In this document: positions 1 to 7,944 of the stretch, one piece after another
Position numbering within the stretch: position 1 is the first letter of the stretch
Layout of the letters: each line of letters begins with the position of its first letter
NCBI RefSeq assembly: GCF_017309385.1
Contig: NZ_JAFJMJ010000001.1
Coordinates: 1,240,001 to 1,304,000, forward strand
DNA: 64,000 nucleotides
Direction: 5' to 3'
From: Amycolatopsis sp. 195334CR
GTDB lineage: Bacteria > Actinomycetota > Actinomycetes > Mycobacteriales > Pseudonocardiaceae
Translations under genes and position numbers: made by a program
The notes under the pieces: model-generated
Database searches by the model: none
What the model was told of the DNA's origin: nothing
The model's input: only the letters and a program-made list of their open reading frames with translations

Positions 1-703
1 CGCTGCGGTAGGTCACGTGGGCGATCCGCCGGGCGATGCCGAGGCCGTGGTCGGGGCTCTCCCCGGTGCCGTAGTAGTCACCGCCGTGCCAGTGCGGATC
101 GCCGGTGATCGCGTGCAGCTGCGGCGCGGCCCACGCGATCTGGTCCGCCGACGCGGCCGCCGGGGCGGCAAGCACCAGCAGCGCCGCCACCCGCGACGGG
201 TGCCCCACCGCCCACTCCAGCGCCCGCATGCCGCCCATCGACCCGCCCAGCACCGCCGCCCACCTGACGATGCCCAGCTCGTCGGCCAGGAAGGTCTCGG
301 CCAGCACCTGGTCGCGGATGGTCAGCGCCGGGAAGCGGCTGCCCAGCGCCCGCCCCGACGCGTCCACTGAGGACGGTCCGGTGGAACCCTGGCAGCCGCC
401 CAGCACGTTCGGCGCCACCACGAAGAACTCGTCGGTGTCGAGCGGACGGCCCGGCCCCACCAGCGCGTCCCACCAGCCGGCGCTGGGGTGGCCGTCCTCG
501 GCGGGACCGGCGACGTGGCTGTCCCCGGTGAGCGCGTGTTCGATCAGGACCGCGTTCGACGCGTCGGCGTTCAGCGTGCCCCAGGTCTCGTAGGCCAGCG
601 AGAACCCGGGCAGTTCGGCACCGCCCTCCAGCCGGACCGCGTCGCGACGGGTGACCCAGCGACGACGGCCCGGCGGATCACCCGGGCGCCAGGCACCGGT
701 CAC
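1..703 (-). CDS. metX: Homoserine O-acetyltransferase MetX (5' part, runs off the left edge)
   Basis: Alpha/beta-hydrolase-fold enzyme that acetylates L-homoserine with acetyl-CoA, giving O-acetylhomoserine for direct sulfhydrylation in methionine synthesis; cytosolic. Only the first 234 codons are inside the window, so the C-terminal catalytic Asp and His are not visible. The nucleophile elbow GGSMGG is clear, with Ser at residue 155, and the LTGDSH segment typical of MetX lies near residue 60. The GTG start at 703 was chosen because it overlaps the metY stop as GTGA (700-703), which implies translational coupling. A succinyl-transferring relative cannot be excluded from the N-terminal part alone, but pairing with metY favours the acetyl enzyme. 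Confidence 0.93.
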   Translation of the reverse strand, partial: MTGAWRPGDPPGRRRWVTRRDAVRLEGGAELPGFSLAYETWGTLNADASNAVLIEHALTGDSHVAGPAEDGHPSAGWWDALVGPGRPLDTDEFFVVAPNVLGGCQGSTGPSSVDASGRALGSRFPALTIRDQVLAETFLADELGIVRWAAVLGGSMGGMRALEWAVGHPSRVAALLVLAAPAAASADQIAWAAPQLHAITGDPHWHGGDYYGTGESPDHGLGIARRIAHVTYRS

Positions 704-1998
704 AGAGCCGCCTTGGCCGCCCTGAACCCGGCTTCCAGATCGGCCTTCAGGTCCTCGATGCCCTCCAGCCCGACGGCCAGGCGCACCAGGCCGGGCGTCA
801 CCCCGGAAGCGAGCTGCTCCGCCGGCGAGAGCTGGCTGTGCGTGGTGCTCGCCGGGTGCACGATCAGGCTGCGCACGTCCCCGATGTTCACCAGCTGGCT
901 GTGCAGTTCGGTCCCGTCGACGAACTTGCGGCCCGCCTCGACCCCGCCACGCAGGTCGAACGACAGCACCGCGCCCGCACCGCCGGGCAGGTACTTCTGG
1001 GCCGCCTGGTGGTGCGGTGACGACGGCAGGCTGGCGTAGTAGACCTTCTCCACCTCGTCCCGCGCCTCCAGCCACTCGGCGAGCGCCTTGGCGTTCGACA
1101 CGTGCCGCTCGATGCGCAGCGAGAGCGTCTCGATCCCTTGCAGGATCAGGAAGCTGTTCAGCGGCGAGATCGCCGCGCCGGTGTCGCGCAGCAACTGCAC
1201 GCGGGCCTTCGCGGCGTAGGCCCCCGGGCCGAGCGCCTCCCAGTACTTGAGGCCGTTGTAGCTCGGGTCCGGCTCGCTGAACCCGGGGAACTTCGCCGGG
1301 TCCGCGCCGAAGTCGAAGGTGCCGGCGTCGACCAGCAGGCCGGCGATCGTGGTGCCGTGGCCGCCGAGGTACTTGGTCGCCGAGTGGATCACCACGTCGG
1401 CGCCGTGCTCGATCGGGCGCAGCAGGTACGGCGTGGGAATGGTGTTGTCCACCACCAGCGGTACGCCCGCCTCGTGCGCGGCGTCCGCGACGGCCCGGAT
1501 GTCGAGCACGTTGCTGCCCGGGTTCGCCAGCGTCTCGGCGAAGAACAGCTTGGTGTTCGGCCGGACCGCCGCCTTCCACTGCTCGATGTCGTCCTGGTCG
1601 TCGACGAAGGTGACTTCGATGCCGAGCTTGGGCAGCGTGTAGTGGAACAGGTTGTAGGTACCGCCGTAGAGCGACGGGCTGGAGACGAAGTGGTCGCCGG
1701 AGTTCGCCAGGTTCAGGATCGCCGCGTTGGTGGCCGCGGTGCCCGACGCGAAGGCCAGCGCCGCCACCCCGCCTTCGAGCGCGGCCACGCGCTGTTCGAG
1801 CACGTCCTGGGTGGGGTTGTTGATCCGGGTGTAGATGTTGCCCGGCTCGGCGAGGCTGAACAGGTCGGCGCCGTGCTGGCTGTCGCGGAAGACGTACGAC
1901 GTGGTCTGGTAGATCGGCGTGGCCCGCGCCCCGGTGGCCGGATCGGGGGCGGCGCCGGAGTGGATCTGCTTGGTTTCGAAGGACCAGCCGTCGGTCAT
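700..1998 (-). CDS. metY: O-acetylhomoserine sulfhydrylase MetY (PLP-dependent)
   Basis: Cytosolic Cys/Met-metabolism PLP enzyme of 432 residues that converts O-acetylhomoserine and sulfide to homocysteine. The PLP-binding lysine is K209 in the context HSATKYLGG, and [12 protein letters not shown] near residue 85 and DNTIPTPYL near 184 are family motifs. The reading frame is open much further upstream, but ATG at 1998 is the right start: it has a GAGGAG ribosome site at normal spacing and begins the conserved N-terminus ([11 protein letters not shown]). First gene of the metY-metX operon, with a 4-base overlap to metX. A -35/-10 promoter sits about 40 bases upstream, so the leader is short and holds no riboswitch. 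Confidence 0.95.
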   Translation of the reverse strand: MTDGWSFETKQIHSGAAPDPATGARATPIYQTTSYVFRDSQHGADLFSLAEPGNIYTRINNPTQDVLEQRVAALEGGVAALAFASGTAATNAAILNLANSGDHFVSSPSLYGGTYNLFHYTLPKLGIEVTFVDDQDDIEQWKAAVRPNTKLFFAETLANPGSNVLDIRAVADAAHEAGVPLVVDNTIPTPYLLRPIEHGADVVIHSATKYLGGHGTTIAGLLVDAGTFDFGADPAKFPGFSEPDPSYNGLKYWEALGPGAYAAKARVQLLRDTGAAISPLNSFLILQGIETLSLRIERHVSNAKALAEWLEARDEVEKVYYASLPSSPHHQAAQKYLPGGAGAVLSFDLRGGVEAGRKFVDGTELHSQLVNIGDVRSLIVHPASTTHSQLSPAEQLASGVTPGLVRLAVGLEGIEDLKADLEAGFRAAKAAL

Positions 1999-2035
1999 CG
2001 TCGGGACTCCTCGCGGCAGAAGGGGATTTGCCCCG

Positions 2036-2064
2036 AAGCTAGCCACCGGGTCCGGTCGACCCAA
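2036..2064 (-). promoter_or_regulatory. Probable housekeeping promoter of metY-metX
   Basis: Reading leftward, TTGGGT (2064-2059) and TAGCTT (2041-2036) are separated by exactly 17 bases, a good match to actinobacterial sigma-70 promoters. Transcription would start near 2030, leaving a leader of about 30 bases with a GAGGAG ribosome site. Seen in sequence; activity is inferred. Confidence 0.6.
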
Positions 2065-2166
2065 CCGCCTCTCACGACGTGGGAGCCGGGTACACCTTCG
2101 GGCGTAGGCCGCGAAGCCGCTCTGGACACGACGACGAGACGCCGGTACGCGGTGATCCTGGAGCAC

Positions 2167-2688
2167 ATGACCAGGTTGCGTCCCAACACCCGCAAGTGGC
2201 TGCTGTTCACCCACGTCGTGGCGTCCATCGGCTGGATCGGCGTGGAACTCTCGATCGTCGCGCTCGGCGCGGTCGGCCTGCTCACCGACGACACCGCGGT
2301 GGCGGGCGGGGTGCAGTTGAGCGCCGGCACGCTCGGCGAGATCTTCTACCTGCCCGCCAGCCTCCTCACGCTGGTTTCCGGCATCGCGCTGAGCCTCGGC
2401 ACGAAGTGGGGGCTGGTGCGGTACTGGTGGGTGGCGGTGAAGATCGCGATCACCCTCGCGCTGACCATCGGCGGCAACCTGGCCGTGGTCCCGAAGTTCG
2501 CCGAGGCCGCCGACCTGGCCGCCCGCGGCGAGCCGATCGGCGACACCGCGGTGATGCTGGTGACCGCGATGAGCGCCGGGCTGACGTTGCTGCTGATCGC
2601 CACCCTGCTGTCGTTCTTCAAACCCGGCGGGAAGATCAGGCCCGCCGCCACACCGGTGCCACCGGCGAGGACGCGCGTGAGCGCCTGA
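2167..2688 (+). CDS. DUF2269-like four-helix membrane protein
   Basis: A 173-residue integral membrane protein with four predicted helices at about residues 10-38, 55-78, 86-108 and 125-150 and a basic, proline-rich C-terminus. It resembles small DUF2269-type membrane proteins of actinobacteria; no function is known and no catalytic motif is seen. The ATG at 2167 was chosen, with GGAG close upstream; an in-frame GTG at 2152 is an alternative start. The gene diverges from metY and is followed after 49 bases by the PucR regulator on the same strand, so the two may be cotranscribed. Confidence 0.75.
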   Translation: MTRLRPNTRKWLLFTHVVASIGWIGVELSIVALGAVGLLTDDTAVAGGVQLSAGTLGEIFYLPASLLTLVSGIALSLGTKWGLVRYWWVAVKIAITLALTIGGNLAVVPKFAEAADLAARGEPIGDTAVMLVTAMSAGLTLLLIATLLSFFKPGGKIRPAATPVPPARTRVSA

Positions 2689-2737
2689 CCGGGGCGGCGA
2701 GTTGCGGCGGCCGTCGGCCAGCCCGGAGGATTCCCCC

Positions 2738-4291
2738 ATGGCGTCCGTGCGCACGGTGGTCGATCGGGTGGGACCCACGTTGCTGCACGCCCTGATGCTC
2801 CCCGACGACCCGCCCGCCGTCGCGGACGTGGTGATCGCGGAGCCGGGGACGCCCGGCCACCTCGCCGCGGGCGACCTGGTGCTCGCGGTGGCGGTGACCA
2901 ATCCGGCCGACGCGGTCACCCTGGTCCGGTGCAGTGCGGAGAAGGGCGCGGCGGCGGTCCTGTTCAAACCGCCGCTGGCGGCCAAGCCCTCGGTCAAGCG
3001 GGCCGCCAAGGCCGCTGACATCGCGTTGATCGAGGTCAGCGCGGCCACCTCGTGGGCGCAGCTGGTGTGGCTGCTGCGGACCGTGCTCGACGCGCTGACC
3101 GACGAGGCCGAGGCCCCGGAGAACGGCGGCGACCCCGGCGGCGGTGACCTCTTCCGCCTGGCCGACGCGGTGGCGGCGGTGGTCGACGCGCCGGTCACCA
3201 TCGAGGACACCAACTCCCGTGTGCTCGCCTACTCCGCCCGCCAGGACATCACCGACCCCGCGCGCGTGTCGACCATCATGGGCCGCCGCATCCCGGACGA
3301 CGTGCTGGCGCGGTTCCGGTCCCGCGGTGTGTTCCGCGAACTGTCCCGCGGCCGCCAGACGATCTTCGTGCCCGAGCAGCGCGACGGCACGCTGCCACGG
3401 CTGATCGTGCCCATCCGGATGGGTGGTGAGCTGCTCGGCTCGATGTGGGCGGTGGTGCGCGGGCCGGTGTCCGACGAGCGGGCCGCGGCCTTCGCCGACG
3501 CGGCCCCGGTGGTCGCGCTGCACCTGCTGCGGCGTCGCGCGCACGCCGACGCGCAGCGCCGGGCCAGCGCCGAACTGCTGCGCGCGGTCCTCCAGGGCAA
3601 GGCGAGCCCGCGCAAGGCGGTCGCCGAACTGGACCTGGCCGAGGTGCCGCACCGGGTGGTGGTGATCGACACCCCGGAGGACGGCTCCCGCAACGCCGAG
3701 GGCAGCAGGCTGGCGCTGCTGGAACGCATCTCCAGCGGCATCGGGTGGCGGCCGGTGGCCACCGAACTGGCCGGCCTGCTCTACGCGGTCGTCCCGGACG
3801 GCGACGCCTGGGCCGAACTGCGCGAGGTCCTCGCCCAGGCCAAGACCAAGCGCGGCGCGCCACGGGTGGCCGCGGGCGGGGCGGGCGAGGTCGCCGACCT
3901 GGCGCGGTCCCGCGCGGAGGCCGAGGAAGCCTTCGGCCTGCTGCGCGCCGGGCTGGTGCCGGGCCGGGTGGTCAGCTTCGACGAGGCGTGGACCGCGCTC
4001 GCCCTGCACCGCGCGGCGACCGCCGCCGGAGCCGCGAAGGTGGCCGAACTCGGGCCCCTGCAAGCGATCCGCGCCTACGACGACGCCCACCGCACGGACT
4101 ACACCGACACCCTCTACGAATGGCTGCGCCACCCCGGCGATCCGCGCGCGGCCGCCCGGTCGCTGCGGATCCACCCCAACACCCTGCGGTACCGCATGCG
4201 GAAACTGGGCGAGCTGGTGCCGATCGACCTCGACGACCCGGACGTGCGCCTCGCGCTGCTCACTCAGCTCGTCGCGTTGCGCTGGGCCTGA
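2738..4291 (+). CDS. PucR/CdaR-type transcriptional regulator
   Basis: A 517-residue regulator with the PucR layout: an N-terminal PucR-like sensory domain (about 10-125), a GAF/GGDEF-like central region (about 145-400) and a C-terminal PucR helix-turn-helix (about 450-517) ending in the typical HPNTLRYRMRKL. Family members act as cytosolic transcription factors, often for purine, amino-acid or sugar-acid use. The regulated gene is not evident here. ATG 2738 has a strong GGAGGA site. Its 3' end overlaps the convergent flavin split-barrel gene by 28 bases, and no terminator separates them. Confidence 0.88.
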   Translation: MASVRTVVDRVGPTLLHALMLPDDPPAVADVVIAEPGTPGHLAAGDLVLAVAVTNPADAVTLVRCSAEKGAAAVLFKPPLAAKPSVKRAAKAADIALIEVSAATSWAQLVWLLRTVLDALTDEAEAPENGGDPGGGDLFRLADAVAAVVDAPVTIEDTNSRVLAYSARQDITDPARVSTIMGRRIPDDVLARFRSRGVFRELSRGRQTIFVPEQRDGTLPRLIVPIRMGGELLGSMWAVVRGPVSDERAAAFADAAPVVALHLLRRRAHADAQRRASAELLRAVLQGKASPRKAVAELDLAEVPHRVVVIDTPEDGSRNAEGSRLALLERISSGIGWRPVATELAGLLYAVVPDGDAWAELREVLAQAKTKRGAPRVAAGGAGEVADLARSRAEAEEAFGLLRAGLVPGRVVSFDEAWTALALHRAATAAGAAKVAELGPLQAIRAYDDAHRTDYTDTLYEWLRHPGDPRAAARSLRIHPNTLRYRMRKLGELVPIDLDDPDVRLALLTQLVALRWA

Positions 4292-4698
4292 TAGCTGAGG
4301 TCGACCGCGCGCAGCGACGACGGCCGGAGGCGCAGCCAGCGGCAGCGCGCGTCCTCGTACAGGTAGGCGCGGAACCGCTCGTCCCACCGGGATTCGTCGT
4401 CACCGAGGTAGCGGCTCAGCTTCCGCCTGCCACGCGGGACGTCGAACGGCAGCAGCTCCGCCTCGCCGCGCGCGACCACCTGACGCACCAGTCCGGTGTC
4501 CAGCTCGCAGACGTCGACCACCAGCGCCAGCGCCGGATCCCGCTCGACCAGCGACGGCAGCCGCGACCACGGGCCGGTGAGGATCCAGAACGCGCCGTCC
4601 TCCCAGAGGTACCAGGTGGGCCGCACGCTCGGCCCGGCCGCGGCGACCCTGGCGGTCAGCGGCCGGGCCAGGAAGGCGTCGACGTCGAACGGGCTCAC
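4264..4698 (-). CDS. Pyridoxamine 5'-phosphate oxidase-like split-barrel protein
   Basis: A 144-residue protein of the flavin or F420-binding split-barrel group (PPOX-like). The pattern PTWYLWEDGAFWILTG followed by DP-hydrophobic-VVDV is characteristic of this fold. Members bind FMN, F420 or haem; the ligand here cannot be told from sequence. The GTG start at 4698 overlaps the stop of the upstream reading frame as GTGA (4695-4698). It is the last gene of a leftward operon after a quinone reductase and a broken LLM-class gene, which suggests a redox or detoxification role. The 3' end overlaps the pucR tail. Confidence 0.82.
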   Translation of the reverse strand: MSPFDVDAFLARPLTARVAAAGPSVRPTWYLWEDGAFWILTGPWSRLPSLVERDPALALVVDVCELDTGLVRQVVARGEAELLPFDVPRGRRKLSRYLGDDESRWDERFRAYLYEDARCRWLRLRPSSLRAVDLSYQAQRNATS

Positions 4699-5055
4699 CG
4701 CAGCAGTCCGGCGACCTCGCCCAGCAGCTCGATCTGCTCGCCCCGGTCCGGGGTGAACGGCATCGCGGCGAGCCGCTCGGCGACCTGCGCCGGGCTGCCG
4801 GTCACCAGCGAGTCCCTGGCCTGTGTCGCGGTCATGCCGTACCCGGTCAGCGAGCGGACCTGCGCGTCGAGCACCGGCCCCACCGCGAGGCTGAGGTTGA
4901 CCGTGATCCCCGGCGCCAGCGCGAACTCCACACCGTCCACAGTGGCCGGTTTGCCCGCCACCGGGTCCGGCAGCACTTCGAGGGCCGCCGCGGCCTGGCG
5001 CGTGCTTCACGAAGGAGTCCACAGTGGACCCGTTCAGGTAGACCCCGAGCTTCAC
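4695..5055 (-). pseudogene. Broken, shortened luciferase-like (LLM-class) oxidoreductase
   Basis: The first 18 codons from GTG 5055 (MKLGVYLNGSTVDSFVKH) match the start of F420-dependent LLM-class oxidoreductases, which normally run about 300 residues. At about 5000-4996 the run that should read GCGCGC is two bases short, shifting the frame. The family sequence then continues in another frame (ARQAAAALEVLPDPVAGKPA) to a stop at 4695. Even with the frame restored the product is only about 120 residues, so most of the barrel is missing. Start and stop still overlap both neighbours as GTGA, so the operon layout is intact. A 93-residue product from an internal GTG at 4976 remains possible. Confidence 0.6.
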
Positions 5056-5951
5056 CGGACCTCCAGCAGGGTTTTGCCGAGCGTGGCCCGGCTTTCGATG
5101 GCGGCGTGCGCGTCCGCCGCGCGGTCGAGCGGGAAGCGCTGCCCGATCACCGGCCGCAGCCGCCCGGCGGCCGCCTCGGCCAGTGCACGGCGGGACAGCT
5201 CCGGCATCTCCTCCGGTTTCGCCAGCGGACCGCGTTCCACCCGGACCCGCCGCTCCGCCGCGTCCCCGAGCTCGGCGGCTTCCCCGCCGGCCTGCCCGAA
5301 GACGAACATCCGCCCGCCCGGGCGCACCGCCTCGAAGGCGGCCCGGCCGATCTCCCCGCCGACACCGTCGAACACCACGTCCACCGGTGGCGCCCAGCCG
5401 GGCACGCGGTAGTCGACGGCCACGTCGGCACCGAGTTCCTTCGCCAGCGCCAGCTTCTCCGGCCCGCCCGCCGCCGCGACCACCTCGGCACCGGCATTCT
5501 TGGCGAGCTGGACGAGGAGGCTGCCCACCCCACCGGCGGCCGCCTCGACCAGCACGCGTTCCCCCGGTCGCAGCGCCGCGGCCCGGCTCAGCATCAGCGC
5601 GGTCCGCCCGTCCGCGAGCAGCGCCACCGCCTCCGCCAGGTCCAGCTCCGCCGGGACCTCGAGCACGTTCCCCGCCGGCGCGACCGCCCGCTCGGCGTAC
5701 CCGCCGCTCCCCCGCAGGCTGCTCACCACGCGCTTGCCGTCCACCAGCCCGCCGACCCCGTTGCCCGGGATCACCGGCAGCTCCGAGCCGAACGGCCCGA
5801 AGCCGGTGCGCCGGAACTGCGTCTCGACGTAGGTCACGTTGGCGAACTCGACGTCGATCAGCACTTCACCCGGTCCGGCCACCGGCTCCGGTGCCTCCCC
5901 CGCGACGAGCACCTCGGGCCCGCCGAACTCCCCCAGCCACACCGCTCGCAT
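5052..5951 (-). CDS. Zinc-independent quinone oxidoreductase (MDR family)
   Basis: A 299-residue medium-chain dehydrogenase/reductase of the quinone oxidoreductase type, predicted to reduce quinones or enones with NADPH in the cytosol. It has an N-terminal GroES-like domain (about 1-115) and a Rossmann domain with EAAAGGVGSLLVQLAK near residue 135. The catalytic-zinc cysteines of alcohol dehydrogenases are absent. ATG 5951 is only 7 bases from a predicted -10, so the mRNA may be leaderless. The promoter holds a MerR-style dyad. It leads the operon with the LLM remnant and the split-barrel gene, joined by GTGA overlaps. Confidence 0.9.
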   Translation of the reverse strand: MRAVWLGEFGGPEVLVAGEAPEPVAGPGEVLIDVEFANVTYVETQFRRTGFGPFGSELPVIPGNGVGGLVDGKRVVSSLRGSGGYAERAVAPAGNVLEVPAELDLAEAVALLADGRTALMLSRAAALRPGERVLVEAAAGGVGSLLVQLAKNAGAEVVAAAGGPEKLALAKELGADVAVDYRVPGWAPPVDVVFDGVGGEIGRAAFEAVRPGGRMFVFGQAGGEAAELGDAAERRVRVERGPLAKPEEMPELSRRALAEAAAGRLRPVIGQRFPLDRAADAHAAIESRATLGKTLLEVR

Positions 5952-5958
5952 GCGGACA

Positions 5959-5989
5959 ACTCAACAATCTCCACCTCGGTGGAGGTCAA
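5959..5989 (-). promoter_or_regulatory. MerR-type promoter with dyad in a 19-bp spacer
   Basis: Leftward, TTGACC (5989-5984) and TTGAGT (5964-5959) are 19 bases apart, longer than the usual 17. The spacer holds the inverted repeat CTCCACC-GA-GGTGGAG (5984-5969). Over-long spacers with a central dyad are the hallmark of promoters twisted open by MerR-family activators. The start codon follows 7 bases after the -10. The cognate regulator is not in the window. Confidence 0.6.
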
Positions 5990-6110
5990 GAGTAGTGCTG
6001 CGAAAACCATGAACCGGGGTCAATCCTGTCCGGCCAGCACGATGACACCGCCGTCCGAGTGCTTCACCGTGAAGCAGAGCACCTTCGTAACCACCGCCCA
6101 GGAGGCAGCC

Positions 6111-7223
6111 GTGCGGATCGCCGTCCCCCGTGAGATCAAGACCCACGAGTACCGGGTCGCCCTCACCCCGGCCGGGGTGCACGAGCTGACCCGCCACGGT
6201 CACGACGTGTTCGTCGAGGCCGACGCCGGGCTCGGCTCGGCGATCACCGACGAGGAGTACCTGTCGGCCGGCGCGAAGATCGTCGCCAGCGCCGACGACA
6301 CCTGGGCCGAGGGCGACCTCGTGCTCAAGGTCAAGGAGCCGATCGCCGAGGAGTACCACCGGCTGCGGGCCGACCAGACCCTGTTCACCTACCTGCACCT
6401 GGCCGCCGACCAGTCGCTGACCGAGGCGCTGCTGAAGGCGGGCACCACCGCCGTCGCGTACGAGACCGTGCAGACCCCGAACGGCGCGCTGCCGCTGCTC
6501 GCGCCGATGTCGGAGGTCGCCGGACGCCTCGCCCCGCAGGTCGGTGCCTACGCGATGATGAAGCCGAGCGGTGGCCGCGGCGTGCTGCCCGGCGGCATCC
6601 CCGGGGTGCACCCGGCGCGCGTGGTGGTCATCGGCGGCGGGGTGGCCGGGCTCAACGCCGCGCGGGTCGCCCTCGGCCTCGGCTCGGACGTGGAGATCCT
6701 GGACACCAACGTCGACCGCCTGCGGCAGATCGACAACGACTTCGGCGGCCGCATCCGGACGGTCACCTCGAACGCCTTCTCCGTGGAGCAGGCCGTGCTG
6801 GAGGCCGACCTGGTGATCGGCGCGGTGCTGGTCCCCGGCGCGAAGGCGCCGAAGCTGGTCTCCAACGACCTGGTGTCGCGGATGAAGCCGGGCAGCGTGC
6901 TCGTCGACATCGCGATCGACCAGGGCGGCTGCTTCGCCGACTCGCGCCCCACCACCCACAACGAGCCGACCTACCAGGTGCACGACTCGGTGTTCTACTG
7001 CGTGGCGAACATGCCCGGCGCGGTGCCGCGCACCTCGACCTACGGGCTGACCAACGTGACCCTGCCGTACGCGGTGGCGCTGGCCGACCAGGGCTGGCAG
7101 GCCGCCCTGCGCGCGGACGCGAGCCTGGCGAAGGGCCTGAACACGCACGCCGGCCAGCTGACGAACGAGCCGGTGGCCGTCGCGCACGGACTCCCCCACA
7201 CCCCGCTGTCACAGGTCGTGTGA
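6111..7223 (+). CDS. ald: Alanine dehydrogenase
   Basis: NAD-dependent L-alanine dehydrogenase (370 residues), interconverting alanine and pyruvate plus ammonia in the cytosol. It covers the full family length and has the N-terminal [16 protein letters not shown], substrate residues in the KVKEP segment and the Rossmann [11 protein letters not shown] near residue 175. The GTG at 6111 has GGAGGC at 10 bases' distance. It stands alone, divergent from the quinone reductase operon across a 159-base gap, and ends 7 bases from the convergent TetR gene without a terminator. In relatives it is controlled by Lrp/AldR-type regulators; no such site was identified here. Confidence 0.96.
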   Translation: MRIAVPREIKTHEYRVALTPAGVHELTRHGHDVFVEADAGLGSAITDEEYLSAGAKIVASADDTWAEGDLVLKVKEPIAEEYHRLRADQTLFTYLHLAADQSLTEALLKAGTTAVAYETVQTPNGALPLLAPMSEVAGRLAPQVGAYAMMKPSGGRGVLPGGIPGVHPARVVVIGGGVAGLNAARVALGLGSDVEILDTNVDRLRQIDNDFGGRIRTVTSNAFSVEQAVLEADLVIGAVLVPGAKAPKLVSNDLVSRMKPGSVLVDIAIDQGGCFADSRPTTHNEPTYQVHDSVFYCVANMPGAVPRTSTYGLTNVTLPYAVALADQGWQAALRADASLAKGLNTHAGQLTNEPVAVAHGLPHTPLSQVV

Positions 7224-7230
7224 CGGCCCC

Positions 7231-7944
7231 CTAGCCCGGGTCCTCGGCGGCGATTCCGCGGAGGATCCGGGCGAGGCCGTATTCGAAGAGCTCGTCCGGG
7301 TTCACCCCGTCGGTGAGGCCGAGGTACCGCGAGATCCGCGGGAACCGGTCGCCGTAGGCCTCGGTGAACCGGGCGGTCACGTCGGCGTTGACCTCGTTCA
7401 GGGTCCGCCCGTGCGCGGCCACGCGCTGGCTCCACTTCATCTCGTTCACGATGAAGCCGTAGATGTAGTTGTTCAGCACTCCCGCCGCCGGCGCGATCTC
7501 CTCGCGCGGCAGCGGCGAGTCCTCCAGCGCGCCGACGAAGGCGTCGTACACGCGCATCGCCTCGGGGCCGGCGTTCAGCATCACGCCGTAGACCATCGCG
7601 GTCCAGGGGTGCGCGCGCACGGCTTCCCGCAGCCCACCGGCGATCGCGCGCAGGCGGTCGGCCCAGTGGTCGTCGTCCGGCGGCAGCGCGATCTCCCCGG
7701 ACACCGCGTCCAACGCCAGTTCCAGCAGCGCGTCCTTGGTCGGCACGTGCCAGTAGAGCGACATCGGGGCCACGTCGAGCCGGGCGGCGAGCTTGCGCAT
7801 CGACAGCGCCTGCATGCCGTCGGCGTCGAGCACCGCCACGGCCGCCTCGACGATCTGCTCGCGGGTCAGCCCCGGCTGCCGAGAGGTCGACGGCCGCCGG
7901 TCGGTCAGCCAGATGCTGTCGAGCAGCGGTCCCTCATCGGTCAC
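7231..7944 (-). CDS. TetR-family repressor of the adjacent exporter
   Basis: A 237-residue TetR/AcrR regulator. The N-terminal helix-turn-helix (about residues 26-75) reads LSMRKLAARLDVAPMSLYWHV, close to the TetR-class recognition helix, and the C-terminal half resembles the TetR_C ligand-binding domain. GTG 7944 overlaps the MFS stop as GTGA, so exporter and regulator are one transcript. The perfect palindrome at 9451-9477 in the operon promoter is the likely operator, implying autoregulation with drug-induced release. The inducer is unknown. Confidence 0.9.
   Translation of the reverse strand: MTDEGPLLDSIWLTDRRPSTSRQPGLTREQIVEAAVAVLDADGMQALSMRKLAARLDVAPMSLYWHVPTKDALLELALDAVSGEIALPPDDDHWADRLRAIAGGLREAVRAHPWTAMVYGVMLNAGPEAMRVYDAFVGALEDSPLPREEIAPAAGVLNNYIYGFIVNEMKWSQRVAAHGRTLNEVNADVTARFTEAYGDRFPRISRYLGLTDGVNPDELFEYGLARILRGIAAEDPG

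Noticed and set aside
1999..2166. SAM-IV riboswitch before metY
   Set aside because: SAM-IV elements precede this gene in some actinobacteria, but the leader predicted from the promoter at 2036-2064 is only about 30 bases and the conserved core is not seen.
2002..3213. Long upstream extension of the metY frame
   Set aside because: The conserved MetY N-terminus starts at ATG 1998 with a good ribosome site; the extension is antisense to the PucR and membrane genes.
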